Shown in pieces: positions 22,694-31,514 of a DNA stretch of 50,732 nt. The notes under the pieces were generated by a model that saw only the letters and a program-made list of their open reading frames with translations, was not told the DNA's origin and did not search any database. Position 1 is the stretch's first letter, and every line of letters begins with the position of its first letter. Origin of the DNA: Collinsella sp. 4_8_47FAA (lineage in GTDB: Bacteria; Actinomycetota; Coriobacteriia; Coriobacteriales; Coriobacteriaceae); NCBI RefSeq assembly GCF_000763055.1, contig NZ_KN214134.1:341703-392434 (forward strand), written 5' to 3'. The translations under genes were made by a program, and so were the position numbers.

Positions 22694-24277
22694 TTACAGC
22701 TCGTAGAGCGTGGTGAACTTGTCTTGGAGGTAGCTGCAGTAGTAGCGGGCATCGAACGCCATGCCGCAGGCGCCCTTGATGAGCTCCGGCGCGTCCTTGG
22801 CGCGGCCCCACTGCCAAATGTGCTCGCCCAGCCAGGCACGGACGGGCGCCAGATCGCCGCTCGCGCAAGCACCGGTAAGGTCGACGCCGTCGCGGCACAT
22901 GGCCGGCACAAACATGGCATCGTAGGCACTGCCCAGCGCATACGTGGGGAAGTAGCCAAACGAGCCGCCGCTCCAGTGCGTATCCTGTAGGCAGCCGTGC
23001 GTGTCGTCGGGAACGGGAATGCCCAGGTACTCATCCATAAAGCGATTCCAAAGCGCGGGGATGTCCTTGGCCGTGGCCTCGCCGGCAAACAGCATGCGCT
23101 CGATCTCGTAGCGCACCATAACGTGCAGCGGATAGGTGAGCTCGTCGGCCTCGGTGCGGATCAGCGAAGGCTGCGCGATGTTCACGGCGTGGTAGAGCGT
23201 GTCCTCGTCGACGTCGCCGTAGACCTCGGGTGCGTGGCGGCGCAGCACCTCGAGCAGCGGTCCCATAAAGGCACGGCTGCGGCCCACGGTGTTCTCGAAA
23301 AAGCGGCTCTGGCTCTCGTGGATGCCCATGGAGGTGCCACCCTCCAGGCACGTGCGCGCATAGGCGGGGTTCACGCCCAGCTCGTACATGGCGTGACCTG
23401 CCTCGTGGATGATGCTGAAGACGTTGGAGATACAGTCGTACTCGTAGATGTGCGTCGCGATGCGCGCATCGCCCACGGCAAAGCCCTCGCTAAACGGGTG
23501 CTCGGTAAAGGCAAGCGTGGTGTCGTCCAGGTCTAGGCCGACGAGCTTCATAAGGTCAAAGCTCATGGCGCGCTGGGCGGCCTCGGGCACGCGGGCGTGC
23601 AAAAAGTCGGCATCGGGCTGCTGGCCGCGCTCGCCGATGGCGTGCACGAGCGGCACGACCGTCGCCTTGACCTCATCGCAAAACGCATCGAAGCTCTCGG
23701 CAGAAAGGCCGCGCTCGTACTGGTCGAGCCAAACGTCGTATGGGTCGCGCTTGGGGTCCATGAGTTCGGCCTGATGCTTAAGTTGGGCGACGATTCTATC
23801 CACATAGGGCTCAAAGCTCGCCCAGTCGTTGGCCGTCTTGGCCTTGTGCCACACGGCGTCGGCCTCGCAGGTGAGCCTGGTCCAGGCCTCGGCCTCCTCG
23901 GTAGGAATAACGCTTGCCTCGCGCTGGTCGCGGCCGAGCACGCGAATCTCGTCGAGCAGCTGCGGGTCGTCTACGTGTCCGCCTGCAACCGTCTCGCGTG
24001 CTAACGAGCGTACGAGCTCAACGGACTTCTCGCTGGTCAGCAGCTTGTGATGCTCGCCGGCAAGCGTGCCCATGGCGTCGGCACGGGCGGCAGCGCCGTT
24101 GGCAGGAGCAATCGTCGCTCCATCGAACTCGGCAATCTTGAGCAGGTACTCGCGAGTCCACAGCTTGCCCTCGAGTTTGCGGAACTTTTTGACGGCCTTG
24201 TCGACTTTAGCGGCCTTGACGCCCTTGGCGGCCTTTGCCACGGCGACCTTGGCCTTCTTATCGAGTTTCTTTCCCAT
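22694..24277 (-). CDS. M32-family metallocarboxypeptidase (Taq carboxypeptidase-like)
   Basis: 527 residues. It removes C-terminal residues from peptides using a bound metal in the cytoplasm. The zinc motif HEAGH is within SIIHEAGHAMYELGVNP, followed by the second family signature GGTSMGIHESQSRFFENTVG. The final DAMFVPAMCRDGVDL and IWQWGRAKDAPELI regions are also typical. Unusual: the first 35 residues are a Lys/Ala/Val-rich tail (KKLDKKAKVAVAKAAKGVKA) not normal for M32, which may bind nucleic acid or simply be disordered. ATG 24277 follows AAGGAT. A start further in is possible, but the tail keeps the codon bias of the gene. Confidence 0.93.
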   Translation of the reverse strand: MGKKLDKKAKVAVAKAAKGVKAAKVDKAVKKFRKLEGKLWTREYLLKIAEFDGATIAPANGAAARADAMGTLAGEHHKLLTSEKSVELVRSLARETVAGGHVDDPQLLDEIRVLGRDQREASVIPTEEAEAWTRLTCEADAVWHKAKTANDWASFEPYVDRIVAQLKHQAELMDPKRDPYDVWLDQYERGLSAESFDAFCDEVKATVVPLVHAIGERGQQPDADFLHARVPEAAQRAMSFDLMKLVGLDLDDTTLAFTEHPFSEGFAVGDARIATHIYEYDCISNVFSIIHEAGHAMYELGVNPAYARTCLEGGTSMGIHESQSRFFENTVGRSRAFMGPLLEVLRRHAPEVYGDVDEDTLYHAVNIAQPSLIRTEADELTYPLHVMVRYEIERMLFAGEATAKDIPALWNRFMDEYLGIPVPDDTHGCLQDTHWSGGSFGYFPTYALGSAYDAMFVPAMCRDGVDLTGACASGDLAPVRAWLGEHIWQWGRAKDAPELIKGACGMAFDARYYCSYLQDKFTTLYEL

Positions 24278-24415
24278 ACCGTATCCTTAATCTCGCAGGC
24301 CGAGCGCCGCAGGCGGGTGCGCGGCCAGTTTGCACAGCTACCTGCCTTGTACCCAGCGCGAATAAAACGGAACGCGGCGATGCGCTCGCGAAATGTGTTA
24401 TCCTATAGCCCAATG

Positions 24416-24697
24416 CGTTGACGGAGAGGGTTTTGCCCGCCGCGTCGCCGGCAAGAGAGGGAAGGTCATGGGCTGCAAGCCTTCCTGCGGTGGCAAGGGC
24501 CAAGCGTTCACTCCCGAGCAGCGACCTCAACGGGCACGCGGCCAGTGGCAGCAAAGTCCCAGTAGGGAAGCCGTGAGCCTCGCGACAAGAGGCACAGAGT
24601 GGGCGCGGCGGGCCAGACATCCGCCGGGTCAAACAAGGTGGTACCGCGGAATTCAACCGTCCTTGGGCAATGTACATGCCCGAGGGCGGTTTTTTTG
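24416..24697 (+). promoter_or_regulatory. T-box leader (tRNA-Phe-sensing) upstream of pheS
   Basis: The T-box core AAGGTGGTACCGCGGA is at 24635-24650, followed by a terminator hairpin: ACCGTCC (from 24657) with GGGCGGT, plus inner TTGGGCA/TGCCCGA, and then T7 at 24690-24697. The long 5' stem I is closed by CGTTGA (24416) and TCAACG (about 24526-24531), and it contains the AGAGAGG bulge motif (24453 region). UUC at 24507-24509 is a tentative specifier for phenylalanine. Uncharged tRNA-Phe would stabilise the antiterminator and turn on pheST. Confidence 0.93.
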
Positions 24698-24781
24698 TTA
24701 CCGAACCGGGCCGCGCATCCGCAACATCGGGCGGCGTCAGCCGTCCCGGAGCGCGGATGTGCGAGAGACGAAAGGGAAGAC

Positions 24782-25858
24782 ATGAGTCTGATTGATGATC
24801 TGGTCAAACTCGAGGAAGAGGCCAAGGAGCTCGTCGCAGGCGCCGACGACGCTGCCAAGCTCGAGGCCGCGCGCGTTGAGCTGCTCGGCCGCAAGGGCCG
24901 TATCACCGGCCTGATGCGCATGATGGGCAAGCTCGCTCCCGAGGATCGTCCCATGATGGGCAAACGCGCCAACGAGATGCGCCAGCTGATCGAGGGCATG
25001 CTCGACGAGCGCACCACCGAGATGAAGGCCGCCGCCCTCAAGCACGCGCTCGAGCACGAGGCCGTCGACATCACGCTGCCGGGCATTCGTCCGCAGATCG
25101 GTCACCAGCACCTGATCAAGCAGATTATCGAGGAGGCCGAGGACATCTTCTGCGGCATCGGCTACACCGTCGAGTCCGGCCCCATGGTCGATACCTCCTA
25201 CTACAACTTCACTGCGCTCAACGCGCCCATGGATCACCCGAGTCGCTCGGCTCGCGACACGTTCTATGTGGTCGACAACAACCCCGGCAGCGTCGCGCAT
25301 CCCGAGGCTCACGCTCACGGCGAGTCCGACGTGCTGCTGCGCACCCAGACCTCGGGCGTGCAGATCCACACCATGGAGTCGCAGAAGCCGCCCATCTACA
25401 TGATCTGCCCGGGCACCGTCTACCGTCCCGACACGGCCGACGCCTGCCACCTGCCGCAGTTCAACCAGATCGAGGGCCTGGTCGTCGACGAGGGTATCAC
25501 CTTTGGCGATCTTAAGGGCACGCTCGACTACTTTGTTAAGTGCATGTTTGGCGAGGATCGCAAGACGCGCTATCGCCCGCACTTCTTCCCCTTCACCGAG
25601 CCTTCCTGCGAGGTGGACGTGAGCTGCCACGTGTGCGGCGGCAAGGGCTGCAACTTCTGCAAGCACAGCGGCTGGATCGAGATCCTGGGCTGCGGCATGG
25701 TCGACCCCAACGTCCTGATCAACTGCGGCATCGACCCCGAGAAGTACACCGGCTTCGCCTTTGGTATTGGCGCCGAGCGCGTCGCGGCCCTGCGCTACGA
25801 CCTGCCGGACCTCAGAACCCTGATGACAGGCGATATGCGTTTCCTGAACCAATTTTAG
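24782..25858 (+). CDS. pheS: Phenylalanine-tRNA ligase alpha subunit
   Basis: 358 residues. An N-terminal coiled-coil tRNA-binding arm (about 1-85) is followed by the class II catalytic domain. Motif 2 lies in QTSGVQIHTMESQKPPI and CPGTVYRPDTADA. The motif 3 region ends in FAFGIGAERVAALRYDLPDL. A CHVCGGKGCNFCKHSGW segment carries the four-cysteine insertion common in bacterial PheS. With PheT it forms the (alpha-beta)2 enzyme charging tRNA-Phe. ATG 24782 follows AAAGGGAAG. It is regulated by the T-box just upstream. Confidence 0.97.
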   Translation: MSLIDDLVKLEEEAKELVAGADDAAKLEAARVELLGRKGRITGLMRMMGKLAPEDRPMMGKRANEMRQLIEGMLDERTTEMKAAALKHALEHEAVDITLPGIRPQIGHQHLIKQIIEEAEDIFCGIGYTVESGPMVDTSYYNFTALNAPMDHPSRSARDTFYVVDNNPGSVAHPEAHAHGESDVLLRTQTSGVQIHTMESQKPPIYMICPGTVYRPDTADACHLPQFNQIEGLVVDEGITFGDLKGTLDYFVKCMFGEDRKTRYRPHFFPFTEPSCEVDVSCHVCGGKGCNFCKHSGWIEILGCGMVDPNVLINCGIDPEKYTGFAFGIGAERVAALRYDLPDLRTLMTGDMRFLNQF

Positions 25859-25864
25859 GCTTGC

Positions 25865-25950
25865 CCAGGCACCCCATCTTGGCGTTCAACCGTCGCTCGC
25901 GTACCTTTAGTACGCGTCGCTCCTCTTTCACGCCAACCTGGGGCACCTGG
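25865..25950. repeat. Large imperfect hairpin between pheS and pheT
   Basis: 21-nt arms 25865-25885 (CCAGGCACCCC, then TTGGCGT) and 25930-25950 pair at 17 of 21 positions. A separate inner hairpin is GCGTAC (25899-25904) with GTACGC (25910-25915). No T tract follows. It fills most of the 162-nt gap inside an operon. Confidence 0.75.
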
Positions 25951-26020
25951 ACAACCCTAAGGCGAACGTCTTCATTTGATATTTCCTCCCTATGCGGAGA
26001 TTAAGAACTAGGAGAGCTAC

Positions 26021-28474
26021 ATGCGCGTTTCTTACGACTGGCTCAAGACCATGATCGATATTCCGGAGGATCCCAAGACCCTTTCGGACGAATATATCCG
26101 TACCGGCACCGAGGTCGAGGCGATCGACACCGTGGGCGAGTCCTTCGACCACGTGGTGACCGCCAAGGTGCTCACCAAGATCCCGCACCCCGATAGCGAC
26201 CACATGTATGTGTGCTCGGTCGATGTGGGCGACAAGAATCTCGACGCCGACGGCAATCCCGCTCCGCTGCAGATCGTCTGCGGCGCGCAGAACTTCGAGG
26301 CCGGCGACCACATCGTCACGGCCATGATCGGCGCTGTCCTGCCCGGCGACGTCAAGATCAAGAAGAGCAAGCTTCGCGGCGTCGTGTCCATGGGCATGAA
26401 CTGCTCCGCGCGCGAGCTCGGCTTGGGCGGCGACCACTCCGGCATCATGATCCTGCCCGAGGATACGCCCTGCGGCATGCCGTTTGCCGAGTACGTGGGC
26501 TCGAGCGACACCGTGCTCGACTGCGAGATCACGCCCAACCGTCCCGATTGCCTGTCCATGATCGGCATGGCCCGCGAGACCGGCGCCATCTTCGACCGCG
26601 ATTTCCACGTTGAGCTGCCCGCCATCAAGGCCGAGACCGGCCGCGCGACCGACGACGAGCTTTCGGTCGAGATTGCCGACGAGGGCCTGTGCGACCGCTA
26701 CGTTGCCCGCATCGTGCGCAACGTCAAGGTCGGCCCGTCGCCCGACTGGATGGTCAAGCGCCTTAACGCCTTGGGCGTGCGCCCGCACAACAACATCGTC
26801 GACATCACCAACTATGTGATGATGCTCACCGGTCAGCCGCTGCACGCCTTTGACCTGGACACCTTTGCCGAGCGCGATGGCCACCGTCGTGTGGTGGTTC
26901 GCGCCGCCCAGCAGGACGAGAAGTTCACGACGCTCGACGGCGAGGAGCGCGTGCTCGACGCCGGTATGGGCCTCATCACCGACGGCGAGCGTCCCGTGGC
27001 GTTGGCCGGCGTTATGGGCGGCATGGATTCCGAGATCGAGGACGACACCGTCGACGTGATGGTCGAGAGCGCCTGCTTCAACGCCGGTCGCACCTCGCAC
27101 ACCAGCCGCGACCTGTCGCTGATCTCCGACGCCTCCATTCGCTTTGAGCGCCAGGTCGACGAGACCGGCTGCGTGGATGTCGCCAACGTTACCTGCGCGC
27201 TCATCGAGCAGATCGCCGGCGGCGAGGTCGCCCCCGGCTATGTGGACGTGTTCCCCGCGCCCAAGACCATCGACAGCATCAAGCTGCGCTTGGCCCGCGT
27301 GCACGCCATCTGCGGCGCCGACATCGAGCCCGACTTTATCGAGCGCTCGCTCACCCGCCTGGGCTGCACCGTCGAGCGCGACGGCGAGGACTTTATGGTC
27401 ACCCCGCCGAGCTTCCGTCCCGACCTGCCGCGCGAGATTGACCTGATCGAGGAGGTCCTGCGCCTGTGGGGCATGGGTCGCGTCACGGCGACCATCCCGG
27501 CTGCCAAGAACCACATCGGCGGTCTGACGCGCGAGCAGAAGCTTACCCGCAAGGTCGGCGAGATCCTGCGCGCCTGTGGCCTCAACGAGACCACGACCTT
27601 TGGCTTTGCCGCCCCGGGCGACCTGGAGAAGATCGGCATGTCCACCGAGGGCCGCGGCTGCCCCGTGGTGCTCATGAACCCGCTGGTGGCCGAGCAGACC
27701 GAGATGCGCCGCTCGCTGCTGCCGGGCCTGCTGCAGTCTGTGGCCTATAACGAGGCCCACGGCACGCCCAACGTGCACCTGTACGAGGTCGGCAGCCTGT
27801 TCCACGGCCGCGAGAACGCCAGCCTACCCAAGGAGACCAAGTCCGTGGCGGGTGTGCTCTCGGGCCAGTGGAGCGAGCAGTCTTGGAGCATGAAGTACCG
27901 TAAGCTGCGTTTCTTCTTTGGCAAGGGCATCGTCGAGGAGCTGCTCGCCCAGCTGCGCATCGAGAAGGTTCGCTTCCGTCCCGTCGAGGGCGAGGGCTAT
28001 GCCTTCCTGCAGCCGGGTCGCGCCGCCGAGGTCCTGTCCGGCGGCACCGTGCTGGGCTGGGTCGGCGAGATTCACCCCGAGGCGCGCGAGGCGATGGGCA
28101 TCGATGAGGTCGTCGTTGCCTTTGAGCTCGATCTGGACAAGCTGATCAAGGGCGCTCGCAACCAGGAGAACTACCGCGAGTTCTCGCAGTATCCGGCTGT
28201 TGAGCACGACCTGGCTATCGTGGTCGATAACTCCGTGACCTGCGAGGATCTTGAGCGCCGCATTACCAGCGCCGGTGGCAAGCTGCTCGAGGGCGTGCGC
28301 CTGTTCGACGTCTACCGCGACCCGGTCCGCGTGGGCGTGGGCAAGAAGTCCATGGCCTTTGCGCTTACGTATCGCTCCGACGACCACACACTCACCAGCG
28401 AAGAGGTCGAAAAAGCACACCAGAAGATCGTCACCAAGGTGTGCAAGGGCGTAAACGGCGAGGTCCGCGGATAG
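26021..28474 (+). CDS. pheT: Phenylalanine-tRNA ligase beta subunit
   Basis: 817 residues, normal length. In order: an N-terminal region with an OB-fold tRNA-binding (EMAP-like) domain (about 40-150, with VVTAKVLTKIPHPDSDH and CGAQNF), the B3/B4 editing domain (about 210-390, with RVVVRAAQQDE and VALAGVMGG), B5 (about 400-475), the catalytic-like core, and a C-terminal anticodon-binding ferredoxin fold (FDVYRDPVRVGVGKKSMAFA). ATG 26021 follows TAGGAG. It is expressed with pheS from the T-box-controlled transcript, through the large hairpin region. Confidence 0.97.
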   Translation: MRVSYDWLKTMIDIPEDPKTLSDEYIRTGTEVEAIDTVGESFDHVVTAKVLTKIPHPDSDHMYVCSVDVGDKNLDADGNPAPLQIVCGAQNFEAGDHIVTAMIGAVLPGDVKIKKSKLRGVVSMGMNCSARELGLGGDHSGIMILPEDTPCGMPFAEYVGSSDTVLDCEITPNRPDCLSMIGMARETGAIFDRDFHVELPAIKAETGRATDDELSVEIADEGLCDRYVARIVRNVKVGPSPDWMVKRLNALGVRPHNNIVDITNYVMMLTGQPLHAFDLDTFAERDGHRRVVVRAAQQDEKFTTLDGEERVLDAGMGLITDGERPVALAGVMGGMDSEIEDDTVDVMVESACFNAGRTSHTSRDLSLISDASIRFERQVDETGCVDVANVTCALIEQIAGGEVAPGYVDVFPAPKTIDSIKLRLARVHAICGADIEPDFIERSLTRLGCTVERDGEDFMVTPPSFRPDLPREIDLIEEVLRLWGMGRVTATIPAAKNHIGGLTREQKLTRKVGEILRACGLNETTTFGFAAPGDLEKIGMSTEGRGCPVVLMNPLVAEQTEMRRSLLPGLLQSVAYNEAHGTPNVHLYEVGSLFHGRENASLPKETKSVAGVLSGQWSEQSWSMKYRKLRFFFGKGIVEELLAQLRIEKVRFRPVEGEGYAFLQPGRAAEVLSGGTVLGWVGEIHPEAREAMGIDEVVVAFELDLDKLIKGARNQENYREFSQYPAVEHDLAIVVDNSVTCEDLERRITSAGGKLLEGVRLFDVYRDPVRVGVGKKSMAFALTYRSDDHTLTSEEVEKAHQKIVTKVCKGVNGEVRG

Positions 28475-28596
28475 GTCCTGCACTGGGATATGGGTCGGCG
28501 GTGGCTGCCGCCGAGTCCTACGTGACCGCTATGCTCGGTATGAGGCACCGTTGAGCCTGTATATATGACACGCGCATTACATAACGGCGTGCTGCT

Positions 28597-28663
28597 TTGT
28601 CGGCAGTGCGCCGTTTTGCTATGATAGCCCGCGTCGTGTTACGAATTTGACAATACGTAACAC
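28597..28663 (+). promoter_or_regulatory. Promoter and NikR-type palindrome for the metal transporter operon
   Basis: TTGTCG (28597-28602), 17 bp, TATGAT (28620-28625). The inverted repeat GTGTTAC-N14-GTAACAC (28636-28642 and 28657-28663) sits over the start of transcription. This spacing and sequence match NikR operators described for several non-enteric bacteria. The rest of the pheT-to-transporter gap holds a GGCGG/CCGCC hairpin after pheT and nothing else recognised. Confidence 0.65.
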
Positions 28664-28720
28664 TGTCAAGGTGATTTAAGCGGCGTTGCAATTCTGTGCG
28701 CCGACAACCGGGAGGCGTAC

Positions 28721-29806
28721 ATGCACATTCCAGATAACTATCTGTCCCCGCAGACCGATGCCGTCATGGCGGTGGCGATGGTGCCCGTTTGGGTTCACTG
28801 CATCAAGAAGGTGCGTGCCACGCTCGATCGCGAGCATATGGCGTTCCTGGGCATCTGCGCCGCATTCTCCTTCTTGCTCATGATGTTCAACGTGCCGCTG
28901 CCCGGCGGCACCACAGGTCACGCCGTCGGCGGCGCGCTCATCGCGCTGCTGCTGGGCCCCGAGGCCGCGGCTATCGCTGTCTCGGTCGCGCTGGCGCTGC
29001 AGGCGCTGCTATTTGGCGACGGCGGCGTTCTGTCGTTTGGCGCCAACTGCTTTAACATGGCCTTTGTGCTGCCGTTTGTCGCTGCTATCGTGTTTCGTGC
29101 GCTCAACAGCCGTCTGCACGACAAGAGCTGGGGCACTTCGGTTTCTGCCATCGTGAGCGGCTGGGTTGGCCTGTGCCTGGCGGCCCTGTGCGCGGCGGTC
29201 GAGTTCGGTATTCAGCCGATGCTCTTCACCAACGCTTCGGGCGCTCCGCTGTACTGCCCCTTCCCGCTGTCCGTGGCTATTCCGGCCATGTTGATCCCGC
29301 ATATGCTGGTTGCCGGTGTGATCGAGGGCGTGGCGACGGCCGCCATCTACGGTTTCATTAAGAAGACGGCGCCGAGCATTATCGTCGGGCCCGAGGCCGT
29401 CGATGGCCAGCTTGCTGCCGAGGGCGCTGCTGCCAAGAAGACCTCGCTGGTCCCCACGCTCATTTTGGTCGCCGTGCTCGTGGTGGCCACGCCGCTGGGC
29501 TTGCTTGCCACCGGTGACGCCTGGGGTGAGTGGGACGCCGAGGGCGCCGCGACCGCCGTTCAGGAGGCTGGCGACGACAGCCTGCAGGCTTCGGTCGGCC
29601 TCGATACCCCGACCTTTGCCGACGCGCTGCCCACGGGTGATTACCTGCAGGCTTATTCCGAGGAGCAGGGTCTTGGCTTTGCCGGTCAGGCTGCCATGTA
29701 TATCCTGTCCGGCGTGATTGGCGTGGCGGTGCTCACCATCGCATTCCGTCTGATCTCGCTGACGGTCAAGGAAAGCGGTGCTCATGGCAATAGCCGAGCT
29801 GCCTAG
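28721..29806 (+). CDS. ECF transporter S component, nickel/cobalt (NikM/CbiM-type)
   Basis: 361 residues. The N-terminus MHIPDNYLSPQTDA supplies the metal-binding Met-His-Ile start of CbiM/NikM, whose mature N-terminus coordinates Ni2+ or Co2+. Seven or so membrane segments follow, with GHAVGGALIALLLGPEAAAI and FGDGGVLSFGANCFNMAF being family signatures. After about residue 245 comes an extra hydrophobic helix (LVPTLILVAVLVVATPLGLL), a soluble loop and a final helix. This resembles a fused NikN/PDGLE-type module. The NikR-like palindrome upstream favours nickel; vitamin B12 genes are not nearby. It overlaps the next gene. Confidence 0.88.
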   Translation: MHIPDNYLSPQTDAVMAVAMVPVWVHCIKKVRATLDREHMAFLGICAAFSFLLMMFNVPLPGGTTGHAVGGALIALLLGPEAAAIAVSVALALQALLFGDGGVLSFGANCFNMAFVLPFVAAIVFRALNSRLHDKSWGTSVSAIVSGWVGLCLAALCAAVEFGIQPMLFTNASGAPLYCPFPLSVAIPAMLIPHMLVAGVIEGVATAAIYGFIKKTAPSIIVGPEAVDGQLAAEGAAAKKTSLVPTLILVAVLVVATPLGLLATGDAWGEWDAEGAATAVQEAGDDSLQASVGLDTPTFADALPTGDYLQAYSEEQGLGFAGQAAMYILSGVIGVAVLTIAFRLISLTVKESGAHGNSRAA

Positions 29807-30620
29807 CTGGCTTGCGACCGAGCAGCGTTACGAGCCCGCGGGGGCTCGGCATCGTGTGATGCAAAAGAATGTCCTGCACCTGGCGAGCCTGCTTGAGCGG
29901 GTTCGCCTGGGTGGAGGCGCGCACGAGGGCGGGTCGATGGTCGACCGCGCCCTTTCTTGCGTTTCGGCTCCGGTGCGCCTGGTGGGGATGTTCGTCTGCG
30001 TCCTGTGCGTGTGCCTGACGCAGAGTCCGCTGTACCTGATGCTGATGGCGGCAATCGCGTTGGTGCTGGTCGCGGTGCGCCCCGCACGCGGGCTGCGTGC
30101 GACCTTTGTACCGGCGCTCGGCGCCACGGGGCTTGCCGTGGTTCTGGCACTGCCTGCCCTGCTGCTGGGCGCGTCTGCCACGGGCGCCATGCTCAAGATC
30201 GCGCTCAAGACGTTTATTAATGTGTCGCTGGTGCTGGGTGTTTCGTGGACGCTTACCTGGAGCCGCATGTCGGCGGCGCTCAAAATGCTGCACCTGCCCG
30301 ACGAGGTTATCTTTACGTTTGATATGGCACTCAAGCATATCGAGGTGCTGGGACGCACGGCGCACGATCTGTGCGAATCGGTCATGCTGCGCAGCGTCGG
30401 TTCCGCGCCCGCGGGTTTTTCGCGTACCGACTCGCTGGCGGGTATCATGGGCATGACGTTTATCAAGGCGATGGAATGCAGCCGCGCGATGGACGAGGCC
30501 ATGCTGTGCCGCGGCTTCGCCGGCGTGTATCCGGCGCCTGCACGGAGCGGCTTTGGCTGGCGCGATGCGGTTTACGCGGCCGGCGTTGCGTTGCTCGCCG
30601 TGTTGTGCGCGGTGCTGTAG
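29784..30620 (+). CDS. ECF transporter T component (CbiQ/NikQ-type)
   Basis: 278 residues with about five membrane segments. It is the coupling subunit linking the metal-binding membrane protein to the ATPase. The family Ala-Arg-Gly-like coupling motif region appears as LRSVGSAPAGFSRTD and ECSRAMDEAMLCRGFAG. It overlaps the 3' end of the preceding gene by 23 nt, so translation is coupled. ATG 29784 and GTG 29778 are both possible starts; AAGGA at 29768-29772 sits 5 nt before the GTG and 11 nt before the ATG. Confidence 0.85.
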   Translation: MAIAELPSWLATEQRYEPAGARHRVMQKNVLHLASLLERVRLGGGAHEGGSMVDRALSCVSAPVRLVGMFVCVLCVCLTQSPLYLMLMAAIALVLVAVRPARGLRATFVPALGATGLAVVLALPALLLGASATGAMLKIALKTFINVSLVLGVSWTLTWSRMSAALKMLHLPDEVIFTFDMALKHIEVLGRTAHDLCESVMLRSVGSAPAGFSRTDSLAGIMGMTFIKAMECSRAMDEAMLCRGFAGVYPAPARSGFGWRDAVYAAGVALLAVLCAVL

Positions 30621-30664
30621 CGCGGACGGTCGAACCGTCGATGTGAGTAGGGAAGGGCGACGTT

Positions 30665-31435
30665 TTGGCAAACGATACGAATAACGCGATGGGTGCGAGC
30701 GGTGCTGCCGGCACCGAGGTCACGCCGATCATCGAGTTTCGCGACGTGCTGTTTTCCTATGCGGGTCATACGGTGATCGACGGCATTTCATTGCAGGTGA
30801 ACCGTGGGGAGCTCGTTGCTCTGCTCGGTCCCAACGGCTGCGGCAAGACGACGATCATGCGCCTTATCAACGGCCTTGAACTTGTGGACGCGGGTGCGTA
30901 TCTGTTTGACGGGCATGCGGTCGATGCGGCATATCTCAAGGATTCCGCGACGGCCCAGCGGTTCCATCAGCGCGTGGGCTTTGTGTTCCAGAATGCCGAT
31001 GCGCAGCTCTTTTGCGCCACGGTGGGCGAGGAGGTCGCGTTTGGCCCGGCTCAAATGGGGCTGCCGGCAGACGAGCTCGAGCGTCGCGTCCGCGACGCCA
31101 TGGAGCTGTTCCAGGTTGCCGATCTGGTCGATGCCTCGCCCTATCAGCTTTCGGGCGGGCAAAAGAAGCGCGTGGCGCTGGCTGCCGTCGTGTCGATGAA
31201 CCCGGATATCCTGGTGCTCGACGAGCCTACCAACGGACTTGACGAGGACTCTTGCGACATCGTGGTCAACTTTCTACTGGCCTATGTTGCTGCCGGTAAG
31301 ACGGTCTTGATGAGCACGCACCATCAGGATTTGGTACGACGCCTGGGTGCCCGTGCAATCTTTATCGATCGATATCACCATGTGGTCGAGGCGCCGGTAT
31401 CGTCGTATGGAACCGAGAGCGGCGTTGTGGAATAG
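30665..31435 (+). CDS. ECF transporter ATPase (CbiO/NikO-type)
   Basis: 256 residues. ABC ATPase with Walker A GPNGCGKTT (about 57), Q-loop FQNADAQLF, signature LSGGQKKRVALA, Walker B ILVLDEPTNGLDE and switch His in STHHQD. It powers nickel/cobalt uptake with the two preceding membrane proteins. A single ATPase gene implies a homodimer, as in metal-specific ECF systems. It probably starts at TTG 30665, preceded by GGGAAGGG; no ATG fits better ahead of the first strand. The first 22 residues are an Asn/Ala/Gly-rich extension. Confidence 0.92.
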   Translation: MANDTNNAMGASGAAGTEVTPIIEFRDVLFSYAGHTVIDGISLQVNRGELVALLGPNGCGKTTIMRLINGLELVDAGAYLFDGHAVDAAYLKDSATAQRFHQRVGFVFQNADAQLFCATVGEEVAFGPAQMGLPADELERRVRDAMELFQVADLVDASPYQLSGGQKKRVALAAVVSMNPDILVLDEPTNGLDEDSCDIVVNFLLAYVAAGKTVLMSTHHQDLVRRLGARAIFIDRYHHVVEAPVSSYGTESGVVE

Positions 31436-31514
31436 TTGCTGCGTGGAGCGTGCGTAGCCGCCCGCGCGGCTTTGCCGTGATGGTATAGTTATCCAGGTTT
31501 TTATGGGGGTGGCT

